Shown here: positions 40,046 to 49,443 of the stretch, one piece after another
Layout: each line of letters starts with the position of its first letter
How positions within the stretch are numbered: position 1 is the first letter of the stretch
Assembly: GCA_028752135.1 (NCBI GenBank)
Contig: CP082782.1
Coordinates: 372,001 to 436,000 of the forward strand
Reading direction: 5' to 3'
Origin: Ehrlichia sp028752135
Lineage (GTDB): Bacteria; Pseudomonadota; Alphaproteobacteria; Rickettsiales; Anaplasmataceae
DNA: 64,000 bases
Notes under the pieces: model-generated
Told to the model about the DNA's origin: nothing
Seen by the model: only the letters and a program-made list of their open reading frames with translations
The model's database searches: none
Program-made: the position numbers and the translations under genes

Positions 40046-41145
40046 ATGTTAGATAAAGTAAATCAAGAGCTAATTAAGTTAAAAATTGATAATATGTATA
40101 GGAAACTTTCTTCAGTTACTAGATATGAAGATAGTTGTGTAGTTTTACAGAGTGGTCTGAGATTAATATCTTTTTCATGTAATGATTATTTAGGTTTAAT
40201 AGGACATCCTTTGTTAAAGGAAGCAGCTATAAATGCAATTAATGATTATGGTGTAGGGGCTGGTGCTTCAAGGATGATTACTGGTAATAATATTCTTTAC
40301 GAGTCTCTAGAAACTAAATTAGCAGAATTGTATGGTACAGAAAAAGCTTTAGTATTTAGTAGTGGTTACCTGGCAAATATAGGAGTTATTTCTGCTTTGG
40401 CAGGTAGACATGATATGATAGTTTCTGATAAATTAGTACATTCTTCAATTATTGATGGTATAAAACTTTCACAAGCTAAAAATTATAGATTTGAACATAA
40501 TAATTATCAACACTGTGGAGAAATATTAAGAGAATATAGAAATCTACATAAGCATTGTGCTATTGTAGTTGAGCAAGTCTATAGTATGGATGGTGATATT
40601 GCTCCGATTGATCAGCTGAAGAAGTTAGCAGAAAGATATGATGCATGGCTCATAACAGATTGTGCCCATAGTTTTGGATTAATGCATTGTCCTAGTTCTG
40701 ATGTGTATATTGGTACTTTATCTAAAGCAGTTGGTGTTTTAGGAGGATATGTATGTGCGTCAAAAGCTGTTATAAGGTATGTACAAAATAAAGCTAAAAC
40801 CTTTATATATACGACTGCTTTGCCTCCAATGATAATTGCTGCTGCAAATGCTGCATTGGATATTATACATAAAGACGTTATACATATTCCTTTTCAGTTG
40901 GCAAAATTTTTCTGTAAAATTTAAATCTTTCAAACCCTTATAGTCATATAGTGCCATTGGTTATGAAAGATATAGATGCTGTTTTACGTGCACAACAGAT
41001 TTTGAAAGAAGAAGGGTTTTTGGTTGTTGCAATACGTCCTCCTACTTCGCCTACTCCAAGACTTAGATTTGTATTTAGTGTGAACCATAAATTTTCAGAT
41101 GTAGAGAAATTGTGTGAAGTATTGAGAAAAAGAAAATTAGTATAA
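40046..41145 (+). CDS. bioF: 8-amino-7-oxononanoate synthase, frameshifted
   Basis: A PLP-dependent alpha-oxoamine synthase of about 366 residues once one base is restored. Seen: FSCNDYLGLIGHP, GVGAGASRMITGN, GTEKALVFSSGYLANIG, and the PLP-lysine motif YIGTLSKAVGVLGGY (Lys at about residue 228). The first frame ends at 40924 as FFCKI; an extra base in the AAAATTTAAA run (40915-40924) gives KILNLSNPYSHIVPLV and joins the C-terminal part with IRPPTSPTPRLRFVFS. BioF condenses pimeloyl-CoA/ACP with alanine in biotin synthesis, a pathway Ehrlichia retains. Upstream ASP motif reads TDCAHSFG, with DC in place of the usual DDAH or DEAH. Confidence 0.88.
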
Positions 41146-41662
41146 GTTTATTATGGTTTATATGTATAAAAATTTAAATTTTAATATTGTCATTGTTTCA
41201 ATGTTACTTTGTTAAAAAATAAAAAGTAAGAAAAGTATCTGTAGTATATATCAAGTTAATGTAAGTAGTTAATATTGTGCTGATATATATTTTGGTGAAA
41301 TTTATATGATGTTAATTAGCCTTTAGAACATAATACATAGTAAGAAGATTTATTGTTTGAATGTTTTTGCAGTAATTTTTAAGTAACTAGCAAAATGAGA
41401 AATGTGTGAAAATATAAAAGATATAAATTAAGTACAGTTTTGATAATAAAAAGTTTATTTATGTTGTTATCATTATTTTATGTATGCAAAAATTTTAATT
41501 GGGAATTTATTGCTATTCTTATGTAACATAATGTTCTGGATAATGATTTAATCTATATCAGATAGGGAATATTTTGTATAGTAAGTTTGCTCTAGATTTC
41601 ATGTAAGCAAATGAAAATTTATTTACATTATATAGATAATAGATATGATTAAACGATATATT
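41146..41662. other. Intergenic gap before tRNA-Arg
   Basis: About 515 bp, no gene. The right end holds the tRNA promoter candidate listed separately. Confidence 0.45.
41622..41649 (+). promoter_or_regulatory. Promoter candidate of tRNA-Arg
   Basis: TTTACA (41622-41627) and TATGAT (41644-41649) spaced 16 bp, with the tRNA 5' end 13 nt further on. The spacing and match to sigma-70 consensus are good for this AT-rich background, where chance matches are also common. Confidence 0.4.
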
Positions 41663-41736
41663 GGGGCCGTAGCTCAGTAGGATAGAGCATTAGATTCCTA
41701 ATCTGGAGGTCGTGCGTTCAAATCGCACCGGTCCCA
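41663..41736 (+). tRNA. tRNA-Arg (CCU anticodon)
   Basis: Cloverleaf: acceptor GGGGCCG / CGGTCCC (one G-U pair), D-arm GCTC/GAGC, anticodon stem TTAGA/TCTGG (two G-U pairs) with loop TTCCTAA giving anticodon CCU, which reads AGG arginine codons. T-arm GTGCG TTCAAAT CGCAC is perfect. Discriminator A; CCA is not encoded, unlike the Trp tRNA in this window. Confidence 0.95.
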
Positions 41737-41759
41737 TAAAAATAAAGGTATACCTATAA

Positions 41760-42176
41760 ATGATAGAGGTCTATAGTTTATTATTTGTTGATAGTTTAGT
41801 GGCTGCTCTGATTTTGCCATTGAATAAAGTGTTAATATTTAACATGATGTGTTATTTTGGAGGGTATAACTACGTATTGATGCTTCTAGTAGCAACTTTA
41901 GGAGCTGTGATAGGGTGTAATGTTAATTGGATTTTAGGGAGAATGATAATTTTTGCACGTATGGAATATCACAAAACGCAAGATAATTATGGCAAATTAG
42001 ATTCTTATATAAAATTAATTTTGATATTTTTGGCTTTAGTGTTTTCATGGGTTCCAGTATGGGGTGGTATAATTAATGTGCTATCTGGATATTTTAAAGT
42101 AAAATTACTGAATTTGACTATATTGGCTTTAATTTCTTATTTAGGATATTTCGCCTACTGTGTTGTAACCTTATAA
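41760..42176 (+). CDS. Small VTT/DedA-like (YqaA-type) membrane protein
   Basis: A 138-residue protein with about four membrane helices. The segment LLVATLGAVIGCNVNWILGRM matches the conserved glycine-asparagine helix of the YqaA/DedA (VTT domain) superfamily, and a second membrane block with FSWVPVWGGIINVLSGYFKV matches its re-entrant loop, where WVPVWGG resembles the usual PxxG element. Bacterial DedA-type proteins move polyprenyl phosphate or lipids across the membrane. It begins 23 nt after the tRNA. The assignment to superfamily is moderate; the substrate is unknown. Confidence 0.65.
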   Translation: MIEVYSLLFVDSLVAALILPLNKVLIFNMMCYFGGYNYVLMLLVATLGAVIGCNVNWILGRMIIFARMEYHKTQDNYGKLDSYIKLILIFLALVFSWVPVWGGIINVLSGYFKVKLLNLTILALISYLGYFAYCVVTL

Positions 42177-42278
42177 TCTTAAGTGTTAAAGTAGCTAATG
42201 TATTCTGATAATTAAAGTAATTTTTTAAAATTTTCAAAAGTGATTTTAGTTCATATATTTTCTGTAAATTTAGGGAAG

Positions 42279-42923
42279 TTATGATTTGTGCTTTTTTAGG
42301 TCATAAGATTTAGTTATTTCTGATACTGGAGCAAATGTACTTCTGTGATGTATTGTTTTTCCATATCTGTATAAAGAATTTAAATGATGTTTAGTACCAT
42401 AGCCTTTGTTTTTATGCCCATTATATTCTGGATAGTGTATGTGAAGTGTTTCCATAAGTTTATCTCTTGTAACTTTTGCAATTATAGATGCTGCAGCGAT
42501 TGATGTACTTATGCTATCTCCATCTATGATGGATTTTACATTCCATTGGATGTTAGGTACTTTGTTTCCGTCTACTATTACGTAGTCTATTTGTGAATTT
42601 AATCCAGTGATTGCTCTTGTCATTGCTATGTGTGTAGCATTTAGTATGTTATATTGGTCGATTTCTTGTACATTAGCAGATCCTATATGCCACTTTACGA
42701 TATGAGTAATTGTTTCATAAATTTCTAATCTTTTCTTTGGGGTAAGTTTTTTTGAGTCGTTAATGTTGTATGTTATAGTATTATCATGTATTGGAAAAAA
42801 AACAGCAGCTGCTACTACAGGCCCAGCTAATGATCCGTATCCTACTTCGTCAACTCCTACTATAATACAATTCTTCTTGTTTATAGATTTTGATATTTCA
42901 TGTTCTATAGAAAAATTTGGCAT
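42279..42923 (-). CDS. rnhB: Ribonuclease HII
   Basis: A 214-residue RNase HII, which cuts at ribonucleotides embedded in DNA. The active-site start GVDEVGYGSLAGPVV gives Asp25 and Glu26; the other catalytic Asp are in YVIVDGNK and SIIDGDSIS-AAASIIAKVTRD. The RNA/DNA junction motif, normally Gly-Arg-Gly, reads Gly28-Tyr29-Gly30 here. The C-terminal THHLNSLYRYG and HHRSTFAPV are normal. Confidence 0.93.
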   Translation of the reverse strand: MPNFSIEHEISKSINKKNCIIVGVDEVGYGSLAGPVVAAAVFFPIHDNTITYNINDSKKLTPKKRLEIYETITHIVKWHIGSANVQEIDQYNILNATHIAMTRAITGLNSQIDYVIVDGNKVPNIQWNVKSIIDGDSISTSIAAASIIAKVTRDKLMETLHIHYPEYNGHKNKGYGTKHHLNSLYRYGKTIHHRSTFAPVSEITKSYDLKKHKS

Positions 42924-44059
42924 AAAATTTATTTTAGTCTTTATATCAATTAAAAGATTATATGTTAATTGAAAGTAATAGGAATATATTTAATGAGAGA
43001 AGGAGTGCTTGGTAGTAGAAATTATATTTTAGTGATTATGTATTATAAGTTGAAAAATGTGTAGTTAGAAAATTTTCTGGTTACTGTAAGTTAGTAATAT
43101 CTTTGGGTTTTAAGATTGACTATTTATCTAAACACCTATGAAACCAAAATGTTTTAGTGTGTTCTGTGTAATTTTTTTTGTGGTAATAACTGTTGTGAAT
43201 AAGATTTTATTAGTTAGTGAATGTATATTATCTGAGTTGTTGAAACTTAAAAGAATATTTGCGTTATAGTTTCTATATAGAATATTTGTAATTTTGTTGT
43301 TCAAATTCTCAAAAAATAACACATTAATATATTTACTTATTACATTAATTTTTTATATTGACTTGTTATTTTTTTTATTTATATTATGGCATGTTTATAT
43401 ATTAATTGGTATTAACATGGTATAACAATTTATTCTTTATATATTGTTTTGAAAGATTAATAGAATGATTCTATGGAATAATAGATGGCTTTTATGTATT
43501 CTGAAAAATAAAGTCTTTAATGTGTATATGTAGCATAATTATTTTTATATTTTTTTGTAGAACTTAGAATAGCTATATTACACTAACTTATTAATGTTTA
43601 GTATATTTGAGGGTGCTTAAAGTTAGTATATATCATGTGTTATTTAGTCACTAGGTGGCCTAGAGGTTATTGTAATATATATAATGGGGGTTATATTCAA
43701 AAACTTAAGTGCTAAGTTGTTTAATATACTAATATAAATTTATAACTCTCAACATACTCAAATTAATGGCAAGTATTCCTATAAGTTGCTATATTGAGAT
43801 TTCTCATAAGATTTTTTGATAAATCTTTGTGCAAATAATATCAGTAATAAGTTAGTATTAGTAATCATTGTGCTAGTATTGAATCTTATCTCTCTTATTC
43901 TCTATAGATGATAAGTAGACTCTTAATTAAGCACAGCATAGTGTACCATAAGATATTAATATATTAACTATCAGCAGGGTAATAGAAGAAATTTTATGTA
44001 ACTGAAGTGATGATGTTAACTGCTTAAGAAAAGTTGTTTGTTAATTTAGGTATATACTG
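42924..44059. other. Long intergenic gap before the giant protein gene
   Basis: About 1.1 kb with no convincing gene. A 64-codon minus-strand frame at 43128-43322 uses a GTG start without ribosome binding site and resembles nothing I know. A small perfect hairpin CTAGG-TGG-CCTAG sits at 43651-43663 without a T-tail. This gap must contain the promoter of the 1604-residue protein gene. Confidence 0.45.
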
Positions 44060-47000
44060 ATGTTAAAATTTTGTACTACTAAGAAATCTCATGATATACA
44101 TATTTCTGCTGAACAATTGGGACCTTTTATAGGTATCGATTATGAAAGAGCGATAAAAGTGTTAAATAGCCATTTGCGATTCCTGTATCAAGAAATAAGT
44201 AGTGTTATTGATAAGCAATTTGCTAAAGATGAAAAACTTGTAATTGATTTTCTAAGTCTGATATGTTCCACCTGTATGTCGGGATTTCTTTCTAAGGCAG
44301 ATGCACTCCAGTATAACTTAAGCTGTTTTATTGGTGATAATCCACAAAGTAATATTATAAGTATATCAATTCCTGCTCATGAAAGTACGTTATGTGAAAC
44401 ATGTAGGACTGATTTTATGTCATATATGTGTGATACTGTTAAGAGTAAAACGCAAGAAGATCGAGTAGTAGCATTAGCTAATTTCTGTAATAATGTGAAT
44501 ATTGTTGTATATGATAACATAGTAAATCGTGATTTTGCTTCTATTGTACGGCTAATTGATGTTGTAAATAAGTTGTTTGCGAAAGTCGTCGGGATAAAAA
44601 ATCGCTTTTTAAAATTGGAGAAAAGAAAGTTTACTCATTTTGAAATGGAAGGAAGTATAAAAAATATAACATCCTTTATGACTGTTATAATTTTTACATT
44701 GAGAAAATTAAAAATATTATTGGATTTAATAAAACTAGAAGAAATACAAAGTGAATTGTTAAAAAAGAAAAATGATGCTGAAATAAGTAAGACGCTAACC
44801 TTAGGTCGTGTGCCTAAGAAAGAAAAACATAAGATAAAAACATCACATAGTTTTACTGAAGGTCAATCTAGAAAGAAAGGGTTGTGTATTATTAATGAAG
44901 AAGAAAGAATTCATCCGAGTGTTCCTCTACAGATTGCTAAAAAGGATCCTACTTATAAAGAGTATGACTTAAATACTAGAGAAGCAAGTACTTCGCGATA
45001 TGATATTATAGAAGAAGATATGCCTAGTACTTCTGGTGAAAGTAGTCGTTTAAGTGATTGTACAGCTAGTTCTCAAGATAATGTAGTGTATGATCCACAT
45101 TCTGATATAGTGCTTTGTAAAATAGATGAACATAGTATCAGAAATTGTTTAATGTCTGAATTTGGTAAGGATATGCTGATGAGGACATTAATCTTAGAAG
45201 CAGGTAATAAAAGGCAATTGATTGAAATGCTATCTTCTGAGATAGATATTGAAGAATTGAAGGTGCTATTTCCTCGTATGTTTTTATCTCAGTCTGTAGA
45301 TAACCTAAACTCTATACATCCTGATATTGTTGTGAAAGAGAGAAGTCAACTGTTGAATAGTGTTTTTCATCGAGGAGTAAATACTACGTTTCAAGCATTC
45401 TTATCTTATATGCGTAAGAATGATAGTAGAAATCCTGTTGAAGTTATGTCTAGTGATATAGGTCAATCAGTTGCTGAGCGTAAAAAGGTGTTTGAGAGCA
45501 GTAGTAGATTAGTTCCTCAAAGGGAAGAGTTAGTAGGTAATGTGTCAGATAATATAGGGTCACTATCAGATTTGGATTCAGATGTTTATTTGGAAATCGA
45601 ACAACCGGAAGTGCTGTATCAAGAAGTGGATAGTGTACCGTCAACTAGTGGGGGAGATAATATTTATGAGAGTATAGATGATGTTACACCACTTAGTGAT
45701 GGAAAAGATAAAATTTATGAAAGTGTAAGTGATTTTGATGAGGAAGAAGAGAAGTGTGATAGCAGTGTAAGTAATGTTGCATCAGATTATTATGAAGAGA
45801 TAAGCTTCTATCCTAATATAAAACAAGATCAAGCTGCCATTTCAAGCTTCAGTGCAGTACAAAATGGTGAAGGGGAATTTCATACTAACCCAATGTATGA
45901 TAAAACATTGGCTTTTTATTCCAAAAAACGGCGTCCATCTATAGAGAGAATTGACCATAACCATGATGTACAATCTATTGATATTGCTTCTGAAAGTCCT
46001 CAAAGTAGTATGCCATCAACTAGTGCGGGTGTTGTAGTAAGACAGAGTAGAACTTTGCCAAGCATAAAACATGGTGTAAGTAATTTTATATTGCGTAATA
46101 GAATATCAATGCAGACTAATATACTTTTTGTAAGACAGTATATGATGGATGCAGAGAAAAAGAAGGATTTATTGAAGTTATTAGTGCTTGATGCTGGTGG
46201 TATGGATCAGTTAATCAAAATTTTAGTTTCAGAAATAGGTGAAAAAGTGTTAATGCAAATATTTCCTACTATCTCGCGATTTGATATTGAGAGTAGCCTA
46301 TCTAAAAAGTCTTGTGATGTTATAGTAAGAAGCGGAAATACATTATTAAGATCTAATGGATCAAATAGTTTTATAGAGGGACATTTATTAAAAACGTTTA
46401 TATCTTATATTAAAGAAAATTATGGAAGCTTAGGGTTTGATAAAGTTTATACAAGTGCTTGTGCTGAAAGTATTGAGGAAGACCAGTGTGATGTTATTAG
46501 ATTAACACCAGATTGTACATTAAATTTGGGACAAGCTGTTGATGTTGTAGGTGAACAATCAAGTAGTGTAGATGAGATACAATCCTCATTTATGGGAAAA
46601 AACAGAATAAGCCCTGATATGGGTGTTTATAGTAGCTTAGAAAGTGAAGATGCTGTTAGCACAAGACTAGAAAAAAGTTCTACAGCTAATGTTATCCACG
46701 ACAGATCATCAGCTGGTAGTGCAGATGAGACACAATCCTCGTTTATGAGAAAGAACAGGATAAACCCTAATCATGTAGATGTTTATGGTGGCTTAGGAAG
46801 TGAAAGTCCTGTTAGCACAAGATTAGAAAGAAGTCCTACAGCTAGTGTTATGCATGACAGATCCTTAACTGGTAGTGTAGATGGAACACAAGATACAGAA
46901 GATGCAGAATATGTTTCTATGAATTGGAATCATACTGATAAACTTGGTGCAAAATTAGAAGAGGCTCCTAAAGCTCATACCGTAAATGACAGGTTCTCGG

Positions 47001-48874
47001 CTAGTAATTCAAGTGAAATACAAAAAACAAGATATGCTAGTTTAGGTTGGAAACATACTGCTAAACTTAGTACAGAATTAGAAGAAGCTCCTAAAGCTAA
47101 TACCGTAAATGACAGGTTTTCAGCTAGTAGTTCAGGTGGAACACAAAAAACAGAATATGCTAATTTGGATTGGAAACGTACTGCTGCATTAGAAAAAACA
47201 CGTCTTTATAATGTACACCCAAAGGAAGATTTTGTGCCTAGTAGTAAGGATAGTGAGCCATCAACTAGTACTGCAGGTCAGACAAATATGCCAAGAAAAA
47301 AAGCAAATAGAAGGTATTTTGTTATAATTGATCAGGTGTATAGTGATATAAGAAATTTACCTCCTCCTATAGATACATATGCGAAATTGAGTAGAAAAGT
47401 AAAAAAGTCAGCATCTATGAGCATAGTTGAAACTAATAGAAAAAATACGTGTAGCAGAAGTAGAAAACTATCTGTACATAGTAATGATGTCTTATCTGAT
47501 CGTATAAGAATTAAGTTTTGGAAGAACTATGAATGTATGGTTTTGAATACGACTATATTACAAAATTTTGTAGGATGTGCATTTGATGCTTTATATGGAG
47601 TTATCAATCAAACTTTAAGGATTACAGATGAGCTGTATTACTGTGATGGTTATGCTTTACTAAATTGGGTAATGGATTGTATAAGAAATAATTCTGATAT
47701 AAGCAGATGTAATAATCTCATTACTAATAGCTTCAGTCCTTGTATAAAATATTATCAAAGTATTACATCAATACCTTATTATAAGAATTTACCTCTATAT
47801 GTTGGAACTTTGAAATTAAAGCCGCTATTTGATCATGTGAAAGTTATTCATGAGTTATTACATACAGGAAGAACGAGCAGTAATGTATTATTTTTGGTTA
47901 GTAAAGGTATAGTAAAAGACGAAGTGTTGAAATATATGAAACGCATAAAACAAGAAGATATCATGCTATTAAGATGCAAGTTTGACTCACTTGGCTCTGA
48001 CTGTATCTGTCAAGCTAATCTTAAAGAGTTTATTATAAAAGATCAGTTGGTTATTCCATATTACGCTTTTGAAGGTATTATTGGTGATGATGAGTTGAAT
48101 TTACAAGAATATAATGTAGTTGTAATGGGAGATATTCCTTTTAATGTAACTTTACGTTGTAATAGTATTACCGTGTACGGTAATGTTAAGGGTAACATAA
48201 TATCAGACACAGACTTAAAAATTTTTGGATCAGTTTATAATAAGGCAACTATAAAACATCAAAGTAAGAATTCTGACTGTGAGGTTTTTATTAAGGGTGA
48301 TGTTATGCAATGTGGAACAGTTTCGGTTGTAAGTGGGGTGCTTGAAATTTATGGAGATGTTAAAGGAAATGTTTATGCAAATAATGCTGGTGTAATAGTG
48401 AAAGGAAATATATTAAATGGTAGTGTTATAGATTGTAGAAATGGAATGTATTTATATATCCATTCTGGGATTAATGATGGTTGTTTTTACTTAAAAGAAA
48501 TACCATATGTGTTTTTTGATAAAAACGTTAATCTTAATTTTATAAATGCGATCAATTCTGAATTTTATTTTAAAGAAAATACTCCATTTACCTTTAAAGA
48601 AGGACAATGTTTAGGTTGTAGATTTCATTGTGATATAGATAAAAAATTTAAAAAATTTGATATTCAGGAATTTAAAGCCTTGATGAAAGAAAAACTTCTT
48701 AAACTGAGTACTAGTGGTAAACCTACAGTAGGTTTACATAGTAGTGCTATACAGAGCTCACTTAGTAATCTTAGTAGTATTAGAAATGTTAGGACTGGTA
48801 GAGATGTAAAATTAGTTTCTAGTTGTAGTAGCGATGTAAAAATTAAGAAATTGTCAGACTTAAAAATGATATGA
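44060..48874 (+). CDS. Giant multidomain protein, candidate secreted effector, 1604 aa
   Basis: I do not recognise this protein as a whole. Order of parts: residues 1-250 helical, Cys-rich at 70-120; 300-345 disordered with MPSTSGESS; module A at about 361-455; 460-640 acidic, with two repeats DNIYESIDDV and DKIYESVSDF (Tyr about 535 and 553), TNPMYDKT and DYYEEI; module B at about 684-795, clearly related to module A (LILEAGNKRQLIEMLSSEI against LVLDAGGMDQLIKILVSEI, then LFPR / IFPT and FLSYMRKN / FISYIKEN); about 833-1045 five degenerate tandem units ending HDR or NDR; PSTSTAG at about 1066; 1140-1350 a helical region with Cys; about 1357-1510 a beta-helix-like region with repeated IxxxGxVxGNI strands as in bactofilins/FapA. 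No signal peptide or membrane helix. It stands alone between long gaps. Features resemble type I or type IV secreted Ehrlichia/Anaplasma effectors. Confidence 0.8.
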   Translation: MLKFCTTKKSHDIHISAEQLGPFIGIDYERAIKVLNSHLRFLYQEISSVIDKQFAKDEKLVIDFLSLICSTCMSGFLSKADALQYNLSCFIGDNPQSNIISISIPAHESTLCETCRTDFMSYMCDTVKSKTQEDRVVALANFCNNVNIVVYDNIVNRDFASIVRLIDVVNKLFAKVVGIKNRFLKLEKRKFTHFEMEGSIKNITSFMTVIIFTLRKLKILLDLIKLEEIQSELLKKKNDAEISKTLTLGRVPKKEKHKIKTSHSFTEGQSRKKGLCIINEEERIHPSVPLQIAKKDPTYKEYDLNTREASTSRYDIIEEDMPSTSGESSRLSDCTASSQDNVVYDPHSDIVLCKIDEHSIRNCLMSEFGKDMLMRTLILEAGNKRQLIEMLSSEIDIEELKVLFPRMFLSQSVDNLNSIHPDIVVKERSQLLNSVFHRGVNTTFQAFLSYMRKNDSRNPVEVMSSDIGQSVAERKKVFESSSRLVPQREELVGNVSDNIGSLSDLDSDVYLEIEQPEVLYQEVDSVPSTSGGDNIYESIDDVTPLSDGKDKIYESVSDFDEEEEKCDSSVSNVASDYYEEISFYPNIKQDQAAISSFSAVQNGEGEFHTNPMYDKTLAFYSKKRRPSIERIDHNHDVQSIDIASESPQSSMPSTSAGVVVRQSRTLPSIKHGVSNFILRNRISMQTNILFVRQYMMDAEKKKDLLKLLVLDAGGMDQLIKILVSEIGEKVLMQIFPTISRFDIESSLSKKSCDVIVRSGNTLLRSNGSNSFIEGHLLKTFISYIKENYGSLGFDKVYTSACAESIEEDQCDVIRLTPDCTLNLGQAVDVVGEQSSSVDEIQSSFMGKNRISPDMGVYSSLESEDAVSTRLEKSSTANVIHDRSSAGSADETQSSFMRKNRINPNHVDVYGGLGSESPVSTRLERSPTASVMHDRSLTGSVDGTQDTEDAEYVSMNWNHTDKLGAKLEEAPKAHTVNDRFSASNSSEIQKTRYASLGWKHTAKLSTELEEAPKANTVNDRFSASSSGGTQKTEYANLDWKRTAALEKTRLYNVHPKEDFVPSSKDSEPSTSTAGQTNMPRKKANRRYFVIIDQVYSDIRNLPPPIDTYAKLSRKVKKSASMSIVETNRKNTCSRSRKLSVHSNDVLSDRIRIKFWKNYECMVLNTTILQNFVGCAFDALYGVINQTLRITDELYYCDGYALLNWVMDCIRNNSDISRCNNLITNSFSPCIKYYQSITSIPYYKNLPLYVGTLKLKPLFDHVKVIHELLHTGRTSSNVLFLVSKGIVKDEVLKYMKRIKQEDIMLLRCKFDSLGSDCICQANLKEFIIKDQLVIPYYAFEGIIGDDELNLQEYNVVVMGDIPFNVTLRCNSITVYGNVKGNIISDTDLKIFGSVYNKATIKHQSKNSDCEVFIKGDVMQCGTVSVVSGVLEIYGDVKGNVYANNAGVIVKGNILNGSVIDCRNGMYLYIHSGINDGCFYLKEIPYVFFDKNVNLNFINAINSEFYFKENTPFTFKEGQCLGCRFHCDIDKKFKKFDIQEFKALMKEKLLKLSTSGKPTVGLHSSAIQSSLSNLSSIRNVRTGRDVKLVSSCSSDVKIKKLSDLKMI

Positions 48875-49443
48875 AAATTAGAATATTTCATTTGTGATTT
48901 TTCTGTTGATAGTTGAAAGGTAATGAGAAATCTTTTATAAGAATTTTAGATTTTCTAATTTGTTTTAATATAGTAAATTTGTAGATAAAATGTAGGCTTT
49001 GTATTCAATAACTTACACGATGTTATATCATAAGATTATTGTTTACTCTGTGTTTTAGTACGTGAACATATAACTCTAATAACTATAAATAGGTATTGCA
49101 TAAAATTGTTTATTATAGGAAGAAAGAGTATATTTAAGAAATATTGTTATCTAGTATCATGATATATTGGAGATTTGTTTTTTTATTACTTATAACCCTA
49201 ATGGTGTTAGGTAGTTGTTAGTTTTATCATTTTGAAAAGTATATTATAAGTTACATTATGTTATTTGATAAATACTTTTGCTATTTTATTCTCTACTGTT
49301 ATTACTAAAAAAATAGTGTAGAACAAGATTTTATGTTTAATGGTATATTAGATTCAATAATATCTGCTTCTCTAAGAAATTGTAAAGTTATTACAATATT
49401 CTTGTTATTTGTAAAAAATATAATACTTTAATTATGTAAGTGC
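48875..49443. other. Intergenic gap, convergent genes
   Basis: About 570 bp between convergent genes (giant protein and mrpE). Nothing recognised and no strong terminator hairpin. Confidence 0.45.

Noticed and set aside
43128..43322. 64-codon minus-strand frame in the gap before the giant protein
   Set aside because: GTG start without a ribosome binding site and no recognisable motif; expected by chance in AT-rich DNA.
43651..43663. Small hairpin CTAGG-TGG-CCTAG
   Set aside because: Five base pairs with a 3-nt loop and no T-tail; too weak to call a terminator.
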